Of a DNA stretch of 64,000 nucleotides, positions 13,501 to 26,055 are shown one piece after another. The DNA is from Apus apus (Eukaryota > Chordata > Aves > Apodiformes > Apodidae). The stretch covers positions 130,730,568 through 130,794,567 of the forward strand of contig NC_067283.1 in the NCBI RefSeq assembly GCF_020740795.1. The letters are read 5' to 3'. The notes beneath the pieces are model-generated. The model worked only from the letters and a program-made list of their open reading frames with translations. It ran no database searches and was not told where the DNA came from. The translations under genes and the position numbers were made by a program. The number at the start of each line of letters is the position of its first letter. The first letter of the stretch is position 1.

Positions 13501-16500
13501 CAAGTCCAAAGCTCAGAGATGGCTACTTCTCTTTCTCCCTTGTATGCTGGACACTCAGTAGCTCAGCCAGCAAGCTTATTCGGCTGGCTCTTCATGTCCC
13601 CAGCTGGAACCTAATCTGACATCTTGCTCTCTCATTCATGGATGTCTAGGAATGTAAACAGAAGTCAATTACTTCTTTATATAGATTTACTGTAAGCTCC
13701 AAAGGAAGGGACAAGGGCCCAGAGTGCACAGTAAAGAAAATATTCAGCAACTTTTTCCAGTACAGAATTTTGGAGTATCAAATTTATTCATTCAAGATTA
13801 ATATTTTGTAGCTTTGGGAGTAAGGTGGAGTGCCCTAAATATTTTCTGTCATAGTAACTGTCTCAAGATATCTGCAGGCTAAATTCTGTAGAGCTATTAT
13901 GATTGGTATTAAATTTGTGTTTATCTCACAACCAGGGAGCTAGAAGTCCTCAATGGCTGTTTGTTTGTTTTTAAACAAAGAAAGTGATTTTATTCATACA
14001 GAACAGACTGTCATAGCAGGTATTCTCCAGCTTAGAGTATATGAACCCTTCCTTAATAGAACAGCAGGCTAGGACAGTGCTGTAGGGACAGCATGACTCA
14101 TGACCTGGGAATGTTTTCTGAACTGGAGCTGGTGTTTCTTGTTGCTAGGACAACACATACTTCTGTCTGTCAGGTTGAGGACTTTAGTGACCCATTTTTT
14201 AGGGCATATTTCAGGAATTTTTAATCACGGTCAGCAGATAAATCTATTTTTTTCTTGGAACAACTGATTTCTCCTTTCCAGATTGCAGATTTTGGCATGT
14301 CGAAATGGCGTGTTATATCCATGTCACAATCACGAAGTGAAACCTCTTTACCAGAAGGAGGGACTATTATCTACATGCCACCTGAAGATTACAATCCCAG
14401 TCAGAAAACCCGTGCAAGTGTAAAACATGATATCTACAGGTAACTCATGTTGTTCTCACATGGGCTTTGCAATCTGAATTCAAATTTGATTGAATGAGCT
14501 TAGATTTTAACATCATGTCAGCATATTATTTTTTTTTTCAGAAGTTCTGCAAGTGTATAAGCAAAATAAATCAGGGAAAATAGAGTTAAGTGTTAGCTGG
14601 ATATGACCAACAGTTTCTTTAGGAAACACTGTGAGAAGTGTAAGCCTCAGAAATGAAACTAGAATTATAGAAATAGAGGAGTGTGGTTTCTATAAATAAG
14701 TGTACACAGAGAGATTAATCAGAGAGGGGAAAAACTGTTCATACCGTTACCTCAATGCAGATACCCTTGTAATTTGAGCACATCAATTAACAGTATTTCC
14801 CAAATGTACTTGGGGTGGAAAGAAGAAAACATTTTTTTGGAAAAGGGTTAGAATAAAACAGGGAAATAGTATTGGAGTATTTAGAGAGATCTCCTTAAGG
14901 AATAACTTACTTCATGAAAGTTCAGGCAGATTTGTGTCAAGGCAGTTCTGAGCAGTAGAATCAATAGAGTAGGAAGTAGTAGAGTGGTGGTGACCCATAT
15001 AACAAAATGGCAATTGCTCTTAGGATATTAGAGTTAATCGTAGCTAATCTGAAAAGGCTTGGAGAGCTCAAAGATTACTTGAGCCATCGTGGAGGAAATT
15101 GTCTTGTATGAATGGAGATTGAGGAGGCCTGAAGAGGCATTTCACTGTGATTAAAGTCCATCTCTCTGTTCCACTCTACCACCTTTACCTTCAGCTACCT
15201 TTGACAGGGTTGTGTTTTGGCTGGAGATGATTCAGTCTCAGAGGGTCTTACTGACTTCCAGGGAGACCACTATTTATCTTAGTTATCCCTGACCCTTACA
15301 GAGCACACAAAGTTCCTTGACATTCCTGTCAAAAGAACAGAGATGCTGACATGGCACAATTTGCCATGCCAAAAAAATCAGCTTGCTTGAATTTCTCAGG
15401 AGTACATCAATACCAGACTTTCTAACTGGGAGGACTGCTTTTATTAAAGTTACTTGAATAAATTTTATCATTGGTTAATGTTAAAATGAGAATAGAATAA
15501 GTAGGTAGGACAGCTCAATTTAAATTACTGATTTTAAGCCTCAGTTATTTTATTCTTACTTTTTTTATTATTTCTAATGGGTAGCTGTTAGATGACTTAA
15601 TGCTTTGAGGTAGTTAAATGTAACCTGTATGCAAAATGTGATACTTCTTAGTGATGCAGGGAAATACTGTCTTTGCAGAGTTATTTGAGTAGTTAAGCAA
15701 ACTTTTATTCTGATAAGTGTAATTCTTCTTTAGCAAAAAAAGATAATTCTTTGCATAGTTTCATTTTTATTGCTTCAGTGGAAATTTTATTGTAATATTT
15801 TGAAGTAACATTTTAAAAACTTTTCAATCTATTTTTAAATTGATTTACTGAAAAAAGAAAGGAGTAGAATTAAGTTTACAAGGATATATTTGACATTGGA
15901 AATTAGGTTATCAAGCAGTGAAATATTTTTGCTTTCTCATTTTAGCTTTAGAATTACTAGGTTTATTCCTCACACCTAATTCCTGTTCTAAATAGTAAAA
16001 CCAAATATGGGGGTTTTACATTCTTTTATTTTCTTTAATTTGCTTTGCCTGAATCAAATATTTTTGTGTAAATGAAGACAGTTACTCATTTACATTAGAT
16101 AATCTAATCCAATTTGAATGGCAAACTTGTTTAAAGTTACCTTTTTTAAAAGAATATATATTCTAACGATGGAAGAAAGAGACTAGCCTACTGAAGATGG
16201 AATAGACGTATTCACTGAGCTACTTCCCATTCATGCTGATCGGAATAGAAAAAAGAAATCACAGGTTTGAGTAAGCAGATGTATTTTCAGTTTGCTGGCT
16301 GTAGTTCAGATTGGTCTTCCTGAGAGTCTCTTTTGTAAAGTGAATTTTGTGTGTGAAAGTGACATCTCTACCTATAAAGTCTGCAGATGTTGAAAGTATA
16401 TATGTTTGGGTGGGAAGCTGGAGTGTGTGTAATTCACAAAGTATTAGTGAAGAAGAGCCAATACAGATTTGGAAAATGAGTTTGTATGTCATGTCCCTTT

Positions 16501-19500
16501 TCTGTATTTGATATTGTTAACTAGATCTAGTTGAAGTCACTGATTAAAATTCCTGCTAGTTTTTATATATTCAGGTCATCATTACAGTTAGCCATGGTCA
16601 GTCCCATGTGTGCGTGAGATCATTTTAGCAAAATGTTTTAATAAAAGGTAGAGCTGAACACACTGTGCTATTAAGTGTTTGTAATCTAAAATATACCTGT
16701 ATACTTTTTATATTTTAAACAGTTATGCAATTATTATGTGGGAAGTGATGTCAAGGAAACAGCCATTTGAAGGTAAGGCCATGTCTTACTTTCATTTGTT
16801 TATCCAGCCTTATGTAAAGGCTAAACCTGAGACCTGGGTACCTGGGGGCTTCATTTTAGGGGATAATGTTTAATGTTTAATTTGTAAGCTTGCAGAAGAA
16901 CACTCTGAATTACTTTTCAAATTAGACTCTCATTCTCTATTGTTGGATTGTTTTTTTTAAAAAAAAATTACAATATTGTTTGATAAATTAAAAATACAAC
17001 TTTTTGTAAAAGAAGAAATATAACCTTATTTTGGTTAACTGTAAATATTATGTCTGCAAATGAAATTATACCTCCTATAGTAAGCTATTTATATTGCATA
17101 TATTTCTAATGAATGCATGGTGTCTATTTTGACAGAAGTTATAAACCCCTTGCAGATAATGTATAGCGTGTCACAAGGACAGCGACTAGACTTAAGTGAA
17201 GAAAGTTTATCAATGGACATTCCTCATCGGGTGCTCATTGTAAGATTGATAGCAAGTGGATGGGCACAAAACCCAGATGAAAGACCATCATTCTTGAGTG
17301 AGTTTACCTTACATATTGAGAAAAGATTTTTAAATTGATAGATTTCTGTTGAACATAGTACTGGTAGAGCAAGGTTATAGTTGCAAAAGGGAAATTTTAA
17401 AGATGTCCAGAGATAAATGTGCTCAGTCTTGTTGCATATGACAAGGTGCTTGTCTGCTTCCACTATGTCTGTAAACAAACTTTTATGGACATAACTACGT
17501 GTGTGTCATAAAACCACGTTGTTAGTTGGAGTCTTTTGTCTTTGCACTCTCTAATTTACCTGTAAAAAAAGACAAATATTTTGTTTAACTACTTGCACTT
17601 GGGGTTTTTTGTTTAATTTTTGAAGATAACTTTATTTTTTTTAAGAAGGGGAGGGAAGTGAAGTGTGTAATAGTACTGTGGTATTTATGAGCAAGCTTTA
17701 AAACATAGCAAGAAATCACTGCATATCAGATAAGCTATAGTGACTCTGCCTTATGTTTGCATCTCAGTATAAATCTTTTTCACTGAGACTTTATCTTTGA
17801 CTGTTCCACTTTTCAGATCCTGCAGAAACTGATTGAAAGTACATGCTTAACTTTCCATCTTTCCTTTGTTCAGTTTTTTGTCCATGAGATCAAATATAGA
17901 TACCTTAAGCCTTTTTCGCAGTGGATTACAGAATTTTGACAATACGGTTGAACTGTGAGCTTGCAGAGATTAGAGTGGCATAGTGTGAGCTGGAAAAGTT
18001 TTGGTTTGATTTTTGCAAACCTGGGTTTGTCATGCTTAACTGAGAAATGTGGTGTATATTCAGTCCATATTTATCCCCCATAACAATTTCTCCCAAATAT
18101 ACTTAATTTTGTGGTGGCTTTTGGCTCTTGCTCAGCCATTGTGTAAAGGTAATTCCATCAAAATTGTCAGAAAGTGATTACCTATTTTCAACTGTAAAAT
18201 ATGCTCTTGTGCATGTTGCTGTGGTCACAGATATTGGTGTGGTGTGAAGCTAACAGGGGTTCCTGCAGCTGCCTTGCTGCAATTGTTCAGTTTGCATGTC
18301 CTTTAAAAACTTCCTCCCTACTCCTTTAGAAAATGGGATCCTAATTCTGTAAGGAAAGGCCTGGAGAGGCAAAAATGTAGAACAAGGGAGTTATTGAAAG
18401 CATTCAAGTATTCAAATGTAGAATGCTTGAACTCTGGCTTAAACAATTTTAGGTTTTAATTTTCTCACTGGTTAGACTGAATATGCAAAGGCTCAGACCT
18501 GAAATACTAGGGGGTTTTAGTTGGTTCTGGTGGTTTTTCTGTTTTTAGGGTTTGCTTTGTTTTGGGGCTTTTTTTGATGTTATGATGAGAGAGGTCTGCA
18601 ACCTTAATGTTTCATTTGTAGCTTTAGTGAACAGAAGTTTGTGTAGTATTTTGAAAACCTTTATAGACTTCCTTTGGGCTAGAAAGCGTTAGTATGTTGC
18701 TGTTCAGATAGCTTAGAAAGAAGTGTTCATAGCTTCATTTTTTTACATCAGTTTGGCAAAGGAAAAAATGGAGACACATTCAAACATATACAGCATCTTT
18801 ATGTTCAGTTTACAGTCCAAAATTAATTGCATTTGTTTGAGGCATTATTATTTTTTTCATTAAGAATATATTGAAATGTCATGTTATTTTGGCGTGAGTC
18901 TGGTTAATGTGATTGCAAATTGTGGAATTATTTGTTTTCTCAAAGCAAGGAAATACATCATTTATATTTTGCTTTTTTAATCAAAAAGAGCAGACACATT
19001 ATGATACTTCCTTATGTATTTGTGTTATCCTGAGTCAGTTAACAACACCAAAATGGACACTGCATGCATAATTGCCTGGGAGATGTACTAAAGTGTGAGC
19101 TAGCTTGGGTTCTGTTATTAGTGCCATGTCTGTAGTAAGATGATCTTTGAAGAAAATATACATTGCTTTTTCCTCTACTTTACTATCAGAAAAGGAAAGA
19201 AGAAGTTGCAAAACCGCTGCAAGATTAAGGGAAGTAAAGCCCACTGATTGGGAAATTACCATAGCACAAGGCGGGGGGGAAACAAAAACTCCCAAACCTC
19301 CTTTTTGTTAATAAACTTTAAATAGAAAACTTCATTCAACTTGTCTGTTCCCCTTATAAAGATGGGAATCATTGTGTTTCTACATGCACTTGGAATACAT
19401 ACCTGCAGTTTAATAATAATGAACAAAAATCAACAATGCTAGTATTTCAGTGCAAAAAATGGAGTGCCAGACCTGGTAAAAAATTGGTTTAGCTTATGCA

Positions 19501-22500
19501 AGAAAATAAGAATCCCAGTATTGAATGCATATCTTGCAGATGCTAGTGGAAAAAAAAATTAATATGGGAGAACTGTGGTAAAATTATAGTAACATCTAAA
19601 AATATGCTAATAAGGATTCAGTGTAATTGATTGCTAGTATGGTAAATTGATTTTGTCAAATGGGCGGAGTCCATAGAAACGCAGTAGAATTGTGATATGC
19701 CATCATCCTTTCCTGAGGTTCTGTTTTACTTGAGCACAGTTTCAAAGAGACATTTCTTTAATACAATCATCATAACATTTGAAATATTTAGTTTTGTAAA
19801 CCTTTCAGCTTCAGAAAGCAAGGAAACAGCACAGGTTGTCACTTGCGTATTGGATTGTCGTGCATCTTCCTATCTGAGCAGATGATTTTAGTTTCACTGA
19901 CTTGCTGCCTTTGGTGAGCATGAGGACACTATCCTTTGGGTTCACTGGATGTGATAGGTCAGTGCCTTGACTATCACCATCTTCTCTGGCCCTGGTGCAC
20001 AACATCTATTCTGGATATTGCTGCAATGGCAGGTTCTTTGTTTATTTTTATCATATAAATATTTACATGTCTGCTGGAGTGGGAAGACACTGACCCACTC
20101 AGAGGTCATGTGCTGTTTGGTCCTTTCTAGCAAGCCAGGCTTGGGTCTGTCCTAAAACATAGCAAAGCCACCACCAATCTTACCTGTTTCAGGAATGCAA
20201 GACTTGTGGTTTGGCACAGTCCTGGATCTCTTTTGATACAGAGTGCTGAGATGGCCAGATCAGGACAGGGTTTCTGTAGGTGGTGTGAAACAGTTGTAAC
20301 AGGTGAAAGCAAGAAACTTCTGATTAGCAGCATAAGTAGTTTGATCCAAATAGATAGACAATTTACAATAAATGTAAGAAAGTAGCTTTGGCAAAAAAAA
20401 ACCCCTTAATTCTCAATTGAAATAATTCAGCAAAGTACTCTTTCTTTGTTTAGAATGTTTACTAGAGCTTGAGCCAGTCCTGCGAACATTTGATGAAATA
20501 GCTATGCTGGAAGCAGTAATTCTGTTAAAGAGGTCAAAGGTAAGTGGCTTTAGTTACTGTCATCAGCTGGTCAAATAAGTTGGTAAAAGAAGTTGGTAAC
20601 TTTTCTTTGCTAGAAGAAATGCAATCTCCTTTGTCAGTTATCTAATCACGTATCTGGCTGAAGCATGTGTTTGTACAGAGCTGTCAACTTACAGCAGAAA
20701 TTTAATACAGGTAAATATGTCTCTTCCAGTCCCAGTATGAATCACGATGTATTTATAAGAGTGGAAAGAAAGCAGATGTGAAGCAGATATCACTAAATAT
20801 ACCTCTGAATCCCCAGGAGGTAAATATTTTACGTATTGCATTTGGTGTGTTGGCATCATTAAAGATCCTGAGAGCTTAAAGGAGGATTCAGTTAGTAAGG
20901 GAAAATGGTTCTGCAGTTTCCTTTCCTGTGCACTCAGGAAAGGCATAAAATGCATTCGTTGAGTTTGGTGTAACAAATGCATACTCATATAGGTGAAGAT
21001 AGCAAAGGGTGGGTAAGCAGGAATAAGAAGGGCATGTTTGGTATGTGCTCTATATGTGTAATAGCCATCCCCTTCAGAAGGAATGCAGCACAGAATGTCT
21101 GCAGCTTTTAAGTCTTTTGCTCCCTTATACTTCCATGGAGCTTGCTTATATAGGGTCATGTAGATTTGTGTTGATATTTTGCTTCTCAGTGCTGCTGCTT
21201 TTGGTTCTTTCTATTAATTAAACTTGTAGACAAAGTTGCTGTCAGGTTTGGAAGAACACAAGAATTAGGATTACATAATTTCTTCTATTATACTGTGTTT
21301 TAGTTGTACTGTCTATTGAGCATTTAGATTGTAGGGGAAAGACAGTGATGGGAAAGTACTCTGTAAAAAACTGCGAGTCCGTATTCATTTAACACACCTT
21401 TTCAATACGCAACTGGAATCTTTTCAGGAAACGTATTCTGCCTCCATACAATGTGATGCACTTCCTCTTCAGAGCATCTCTCCAGATATATCAACATTCA
21501 AGTCTGTTCCCAAGTGCAATATCCTCTCATCAGGTAGAGATACTCATGACTTTGTGCAAATTTAAGTTGCCACTGTAGCTTTACACTTCCACTGTGATAT
21601 GGCGTAGTAGAAAGGTGGATCTCTATTTATGCCAAAAAGAGATGTGTTTATTAAAATTAGTGCTCTGGGTAAAAAAATAGTGTTATAACTCTGATTTTCT
21701 ATTCCTGTTGCTTGAGAAGTCCTCATAGTTCACAGCTTCAGTTTTCCTGTTCAGTCATAAGTGCAGAGATAGCATTTACTTGTCCCTTCAGGCTCTTGGC
21801 AGTTTAGTTAATAATTTTTAAACTACTTCTAAAGATTAAAAGTCTCAACATTTGGAGGCTGTTCTAAAGCTGAGTAAACTGAAGGTTTCTAATGCAGTCC
21901 AACCTCTTGATCATTATTAATTCAATAATAAAATTTTAATAGATTGCCTTGCAAAAGTATCTGCACAGATTTTTTTGTAGCTGTCCCCTTTTCTAAATCA
22001 AAGTTGGCAGACTTCCCAGGCAAAACTCAGTTGTGAGGTTTTGCTGGTATCAGAAGCCAGAAAAGTGTGATGGGACCCAGGTAAAATAGCAGTACATTAT
22101 GAAATTAAAACTGCATTTGATTTTCTTCACTTGAAAGAATGCAAGCATATATTTCAAATGAAGGGAGCATCTGTTGGCTTTGTAGGGACCAGTGGTATGA
22201 AAGCAGAAAAGATGCTTGACTTCACTGTTAAAAAATAGAGTTGTTTTTTGACCAATACAATCAGAACTTTTTCAGAAACTTCCTCCTTCAGAGTTACCAG
22301 CTGTCTTCTAACTTTCAGCCTCTTTTATTTTTCTTCCCTAGCCAGCCTATTCACGTGTTCTTGTTCTTGGCTTTTGCTTTATACTTAAATAGCTTATTTC
22401 TCTCTTTTCTCATTTTCATAGAATCATAGAATTACTTAGTTTGGAAAAGACCTTTAAGATCATGGAGTCCAAACATAAACTTAAGACTGACAAGTTCACC

Positions 22501-25229
22501 ACTAAACCATGTTCCTAAGCACCACATCTATACATCTTTTAAACACCTCCAGGGATGATGACTCAACCACCTGCCTGGGCAGCCTGTTCTAATGCTTGAT
22601 AACCCTTTCAGTGACAACTTGGAGCCATTTGCTCTCTCTTGTTCACTCATGTGAAAGACTAACAACCACCTCACTACTAACAACCACATCACTACAACCT
22701 TCTTTCAAGTAATGGTAAAGAGGAACAAGGTCTCCGCTCAGCCTCCTCTTCTCCAGGCTGAACAACCACAGTTCTCTTTTGCTTCTGATACAGGGACTAA
22801 TCCTTTAATATGCTTTGTTTTGCTAGACAAATAGGATATGCTCTTCTGAAGTTCATTTGTAAAATAAGCTTCTTCATTCTCCTGTTATCCTGCTAGTTCT
22901 TCCTGTGCATGTTCTAACTTAAGTTGTTGAACTAAAGCTACCAGACATCTGTACTTAGTACTAAAAAAAATTGTGGCAAGTGTTTTCTGCTTTCTTGGAA
23001 GTCATGTGCTGTTTTGATGGACTACCGTGAGCTTCCGTTGGCATCCCAACAAATGTCACCATTGGTCTTCATGTTCTTTCCTACCATCTGAGTATTTATT
23101 TCAGTCTTTCCACCTTTCTTGCACTGTCAAACTTTATCAAAATAAATCAATTTGCTTCCATGCTGACTCCTAGCTACCTCCAAACACTTGGAGGAGTTAT
23201 TTTGTTTTTCCAGTCCCTGCAAAAATTTACTGTTAAACAGAGATGGGTTTTTTTAAGTTCATATCTGCTGAAGTTATTCTCTCAATGTTCTTCCAAAATA
23301 AAACAAGATCCCCAAACCCACAGTAAAGCCTTGGTAAAAGATAAGGGACATAAATGCATTCAGAACCTGAGTGTAAGGAATAATGTGTTCTATTTGAAGT
23401 GAATTCAGGTTGTTTATGACTTGTTTTATGGAATTGCTCTAAATAGTATCTTATGGCTGTATTTTATTTGAACACAGAAGTAATGCAACTCGTTCTTCTT
23501 CTGTTGTTTGTTTGTTTGGGTTTTTTTAAGATGGAGATTCTGAGGGTCTACACTCTCTCAACAGTCAGAGCACAGATGAAAATATCTCTGTAACTCAAAG
23601 TGCCAAACTTATTGTGCATCCATACAGTTCTTTTCCCTCGTCTGACAAGTGTGTTTCAGATGCCTCAAATTCTGCACCATACATGCTACGGTCATCACCA
23701 GTTCCTTCAGGTACAGCAAACACTGACTTAATTCCAAGACACATAATAAGTGATCTAATATCTGGTATATGTGTGTATGAAATGGAAACTGGAACTGTCT
23801 TTCATCTGTAAAATCAATACAAAGCATTCTACAAATTAAGAATGCAAGTAATTCTGGCTTTGTAGTCTAATATTACAAAGTAAGTAGAAGCAATGTAAAA
23901 TGTGACCTGTAACTGCAGAACCTAGCTTTTTTCTCTCCTTTTAAGCAAGATTAATTCCTGCTGCCTTGGGTCTTCTTTATCCCATTCCCTTTGCTCGTAT
24001 TATTTCTCCTACTGCTCTAGCAGTGCTGCAATCCAGCTGAACAAAAAAAGTTAGCTTCAGTTTAACTCATCTTGTTTCCTGTCACTTCTCCCCACTTTTA
24101 AGCCTGTCATTCTTCCTCTTATTAATGGCAGGGCAAGGAAAGCAGTGGCTGTGTCAGCATCTCAATTTTAATGGTTTTCTGTGTTAGTTGAGAGCTCACT
24201 GCATGTTATTGCTGTGCATCAAATAACTGTTGAAAATGTGCAACAAGCAGAAAGAACCTTCAATGCATGATTAATTATTCAGAGAGATCTTTTCATATGG
24301 GGAACACAATAATATGCTAATTTATAAACATCTGCTGCATCATCACTTTTCTAGAAAAGTGAGAATCGTTCCCTTGTCACTTGACAGTGACATCAGCTGG
24401 AGGAAAGTACACAGGAAACTACAGGGATGTTTTCACTAAGCTTCAATAAAATTCCCCCTGGAAAGTGAACTTACTATCTCTCTCTTTTAAGTATCAGGTC
24501 AGTTTGAACACTGAAACAAGTTGCTCACAGAGGCTGTAGAATCCCATCACTTGGAGATGCTGAAAACTCAGCTGGTCAAGGCCCTGCGCAACTTGAGTTA
24601 TCCCTAGAGTTGGCCGAGCTCTGAGCAGGCCATTAGGTCAGATTACTTCCTTGAGGGTTCTTTCCAATCTAAATTGTTCCGTGAGTAATATAAAATACCA
24701 AATCCAACAGATTGGAACAGATTGGAACACTGTAAATGGGGAATAAAATAGTGACATGTTAAAAGCATGTTTATTCATCTGGTGTATTTATGGCTGTAAG
24801 TTTTAAACAGCTCTTTCTTAGCTTATCCTTTCTGCTGTGGCACTCTCTATTGACAGATAGTTAAAATATAAATTTATGTTTTTTTAATCCTCTCCAATCT
24901 CAGATTTTGTTTTGGAAACCATACAACAGAATGTAGCTCATCAATGGATACAAAGTAAAAGAGAAGAAATTATTGATCAGATGACTGAAGCATGTTTGAA
25001 TCAGTCACTGGATGCTCTTCTATCAAGATTTTTACTCATGAAAGAAGACTATGAACTTATAAGCACCAAACCTACAAGGACATCAAAAGTCCGACAACTT
25101 CTTGATACCTCAGATAGCCAAGGAGAGGAATTTGCCAGAATTATAATACAGAAGTTGAAAGAGAACAAACAGCTAGGACTTCAACCCTATCCAGACATTG
25201 TGTCTAATTCTCTAAGACTGCATCTTTAA
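6991..25229 (+). CDS. RIPK2: receptor-interacting serine/threonine-protein kinase 2, 11 coding exons
   Basis: RIPK2 is the cytosolic adaptor kinase that binds NOD1/NOD2 through CARD-CARD contacts, is ubiquitinated by XIAP, and activates TAK1/IKK, giving NF-kB and MAPK signalling. Exons: 6991-7178, 10554-10707, 11856-12011, 14282-14439, 16723-16772, 17136-17297, 20454-20539, 20730-20819, 21428-21533, 23531-23710, 24904-25229. They total 1,656 nt (551 aa; human is 540). All junctions are GT-AG and all phases match. The kinase domain is about residues 25-300: glycine loop 'SRGAYGTV', ATP lysine K54, helix-C E71, gatekeeper T100, 'HHDLKTQN' with catalytic D151, and DFG D169. S181 and K214 match human S176 and the K209 ubiquitination site. 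The linker (about 310-445) is divergent. The CARD is about residues 450-540, with Y493 matching human Y474. The start codon follows an in-frame stop at 6829-6831 with no ATG between, and has a purine at -3. No lesion was seen. Confidence 0.97.
7179..10553. other. RIPK2 intron 1
   Basis: The first 350 bp belong to the CpG island; the rest is AT-rich. I recognise no repeat, RNA or extra exon here. Confidence 0.7.
10554..10707 (+). CDS. RIPK2 coding exon 2
   Basis: Preceded by a pyrimidine-rich tract and 'aag', followed by 'gtaagt'. It encodes helix C (E71) and the hinge with gatekeeper T100. The segment '[18 protein letters not shown]' is essentially identical to mammalian RIPK2. Confidence 0.97.
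11856..12011 (+). CDS. RIPK2 coding exon 3
   Basis: Phase 0 at both ends, 52 codons. It encodes the E helix and the catalytic loop '[10 protein letters not shown]' (D151), an HHD variant of the usual HRD that is normal for RIPK2. Confidence 0.97.
14282..14439 (+). CDS. RIPK2 coding exon 4
   Basis: Starts with 'IADFG' (DFG D169) and carries the activation segment, including S181, the '[11 protein letters not shown]' P+1 region and K214. It ends in phase 2 at 'AG' before 'gtaact'. Confidence 0.97.
16723..16772 (+). CDS. RIPK2 coding exon 5
   Basis: A 50-bp exon between 'tttaaacag' and 'gtaagg', encoding '[16 protein letters not shown]' of the kinase F helix. It was found by joining the phase-2 end of exon 4 to the phase-1 start of exon 6. 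Confidence 0.95.
17136..17297 (+). CDS. RIPK2 coding exon 6
   Basis: Encodes the C-lobe '[14 protein letters not shown]' through '[14 protein letters not shown]'. The conserved arginine of the kinase C-lobe is in 'DERPSF'. The donor is 'gtgagt'; the reading frame stays open 40 bp into the intron but leaves homology at the donor. Confidence 0.96.
20454..20539 (+). CDS. RIPK2 coding exon 7
   Basis: Joins exon 6 to give '[15 protein letters not shown]', closing the kinase domain. Ends in phase 0 at 'AAG' before 'gtaagt'. Confidence 0.95.
20730..20819 (+). CDS. RIPK2 coding exon 8
   Basis: Starts after 'ctcttccag' and ends before 'gtaaat', phase 0 at both ends. It begins the kinase-CARD linker. 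'ISLNIPLN' aligns with human 'LSLNIPVN', which supports the frame. The first residues are poorly conserved, so the acceptor is slightly less certain than the others. Confidence 0.87.
21428..21533 (+). CDS. RIPK2 coding exon 9
   Basis: Linker exon between 'cttttcag' and 'gtagag', phase 0 to phase 1, 35 codons plus one base. No domain; rich in Ser, Cys and Ile. The call rests on splice signals and phase compatibility with both neighbours. Confidence 0.88.
22418..22795 (-). repeat. CR1 fragment in RIPK2 intron 9, minus strand
   Basis: Begins with the reverse-complemented tail 'catagaatcatagaatta' and continues through the CR1 3' region ('cacctccagggatgatgactc', 'cctgcctgggcagcctgttc') to about 22,790. 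The copy contains a small local duplication of 'actaacaaccac' near 22,660-22,690. Confidence 0.9.
23531..23710 (+). CDS. RIPK2 coding exon 10
   Basis: Serine-rich linker exon between 'tttttttaag' and 'gtacag', phase 1 to phase 1. It is low in conservation and intrinsically disordered in appearance. Confidence 0.9.
24495..24700 (+). repeat. Eroded CR1 fragment in RIPK2 intron 10
   Basis: A degraded CR1 3' region on the plus strand: 'ggagatgctgaaaactcagc', 'tcaaggccctgcgcaac', then 'ttctttccaatctaaattg'. The octamer tail is decayed, which suggests an older copy. Confidence 0.75.
24904..25229 (+). CDS. RIPK2 terminal exon, CARD domain
   Basis: Encodes the whole CARD (about residues 450-540), with near-identical segments '[16 protein letters not shown]', '[20 protein letters not shown]' and '[10 protein letters not shown]'. 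The protein ends 'SNSLRLHL', shorter than and different from the human tail. The stop TAA is at 25,227-25,229. Confidence 0.97.
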
Positions 25230-25500
25230 ATTAATTCTTCCTGTATGAAGCCATGTGAATATTTCTTATGGCGTGATTCTTGTTTCTGTATAGTTGTTTT
25301 ATATATGTACTGCTTTGTCTTTATTGTGCCTTAGTAGAGTCTCAGAAATGACACTGAGTTCATCTAGACTGCGTTCGGTGAGTTACAAGTTAATCAGTTG
25401 GAGTCCAGTCATAAAGCCAAACACTTGACACTTATTGACTCAGTTCATACAAGTATTTTGTTTATACATGACAAAGAAAAACATTAAATGTTTCCTGTTT
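25230..25500 (+). other. RIPK2 3' UTR (proximal part)
   Basis: Sequence after the stop codon. An ATTAAA hexamer at 25,483-25,488 is the best nearby poly(A) signal; no AATAAA lies between the stop and that point. The true 3' end may lie further downstream. Confidence 0.45.
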
Positions 25501-25804
25501 CACATATTTTCTGTCTATACATATCCTTTCCTTTCACCTCACAGGATTGAGACAAACCTTCTCAATTTGGAGTATTGTTTTTTCTCTCTCCATCTGGTGT
25601 TTGCCGTAGAGGCAGAAAAAAATCTAGGTGCTCTATTTGGGGGCTTGTATGCTCTGTTTATAATAACTTTTCTCTTTTCAGCTGGTTATTCCTCCTGAGA
25701 TACCTGAGAAGAGCAGTAGCTGGGTGGAAGTTTACATTGCATTTTTACAGGATCTTTTTTATGTTTTGTTTTTTCCATCTTGTTGCTAGGGCAGCTGCTT
25801 CAGA

Positions 25805-26055
25805 CCACTGCATAAGACTTCAACTGGACATTAGGAAAATTTTTTTCACAGAAAGAGTGGTTAGACACTGGAATAGGCTGCCCAGGGAGGTGGTTGAGTC
25901 ACCATCCCTGAATGTGTTTAAGTGTCGTTTGGATGTGGTGTTGATGGATATGGTCTAGGGGAGAACTTTGTAGAGTAGGGATGATGGTTGGACTTGGTGA
26001 TCCCAAGGATCCTTTCCAACCTGAATGGTTCTATGATTCTGTGATTCTATGATAA
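25805..26055 (+). repeat. CR1 3'-end fragment downstream of RIPK2
   Basis: Contains translated CR1 wording '[19 protein letters not shown]' in one frame, then 'ggatcctttccaacctgaatgg' and the octamer tail 'attctgtgattctatga'. It is a 5'-truncated copy, 580 bp past the RIPK2 stop. Confidence 0.93.

Larger units (their letters stand above)
10708..20453. other. RIPK2 introns 2-6 (between coding exons)
   Basis: These introns are AT-rich with short homopolymers and (TTTG)-type runs near 12,660 and 13,960. I see no CR1 copy or other recognisable element in them. Frames such as 12,721-13,104 and 13,076-13,492 (minus) have no splice or domain support. Confidence 0.6.

Noticed and set aside
20694-20710. 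A possible micro-exon 'cagaaatttaatacag' before RIPK2 exon 8
   Set aside because: It has acceptor- and donor-like borders, but its phase-1 end would put exon 8 into a frame with an early stop. Exon 7 joins exon 8 directly in phase 0.
20689-21159. 156-codon minus-strand frame opposite RIPK2 exon 8
   Set aside because: No domain, no splice support, antisense to a conserved gene; best explained by chance.
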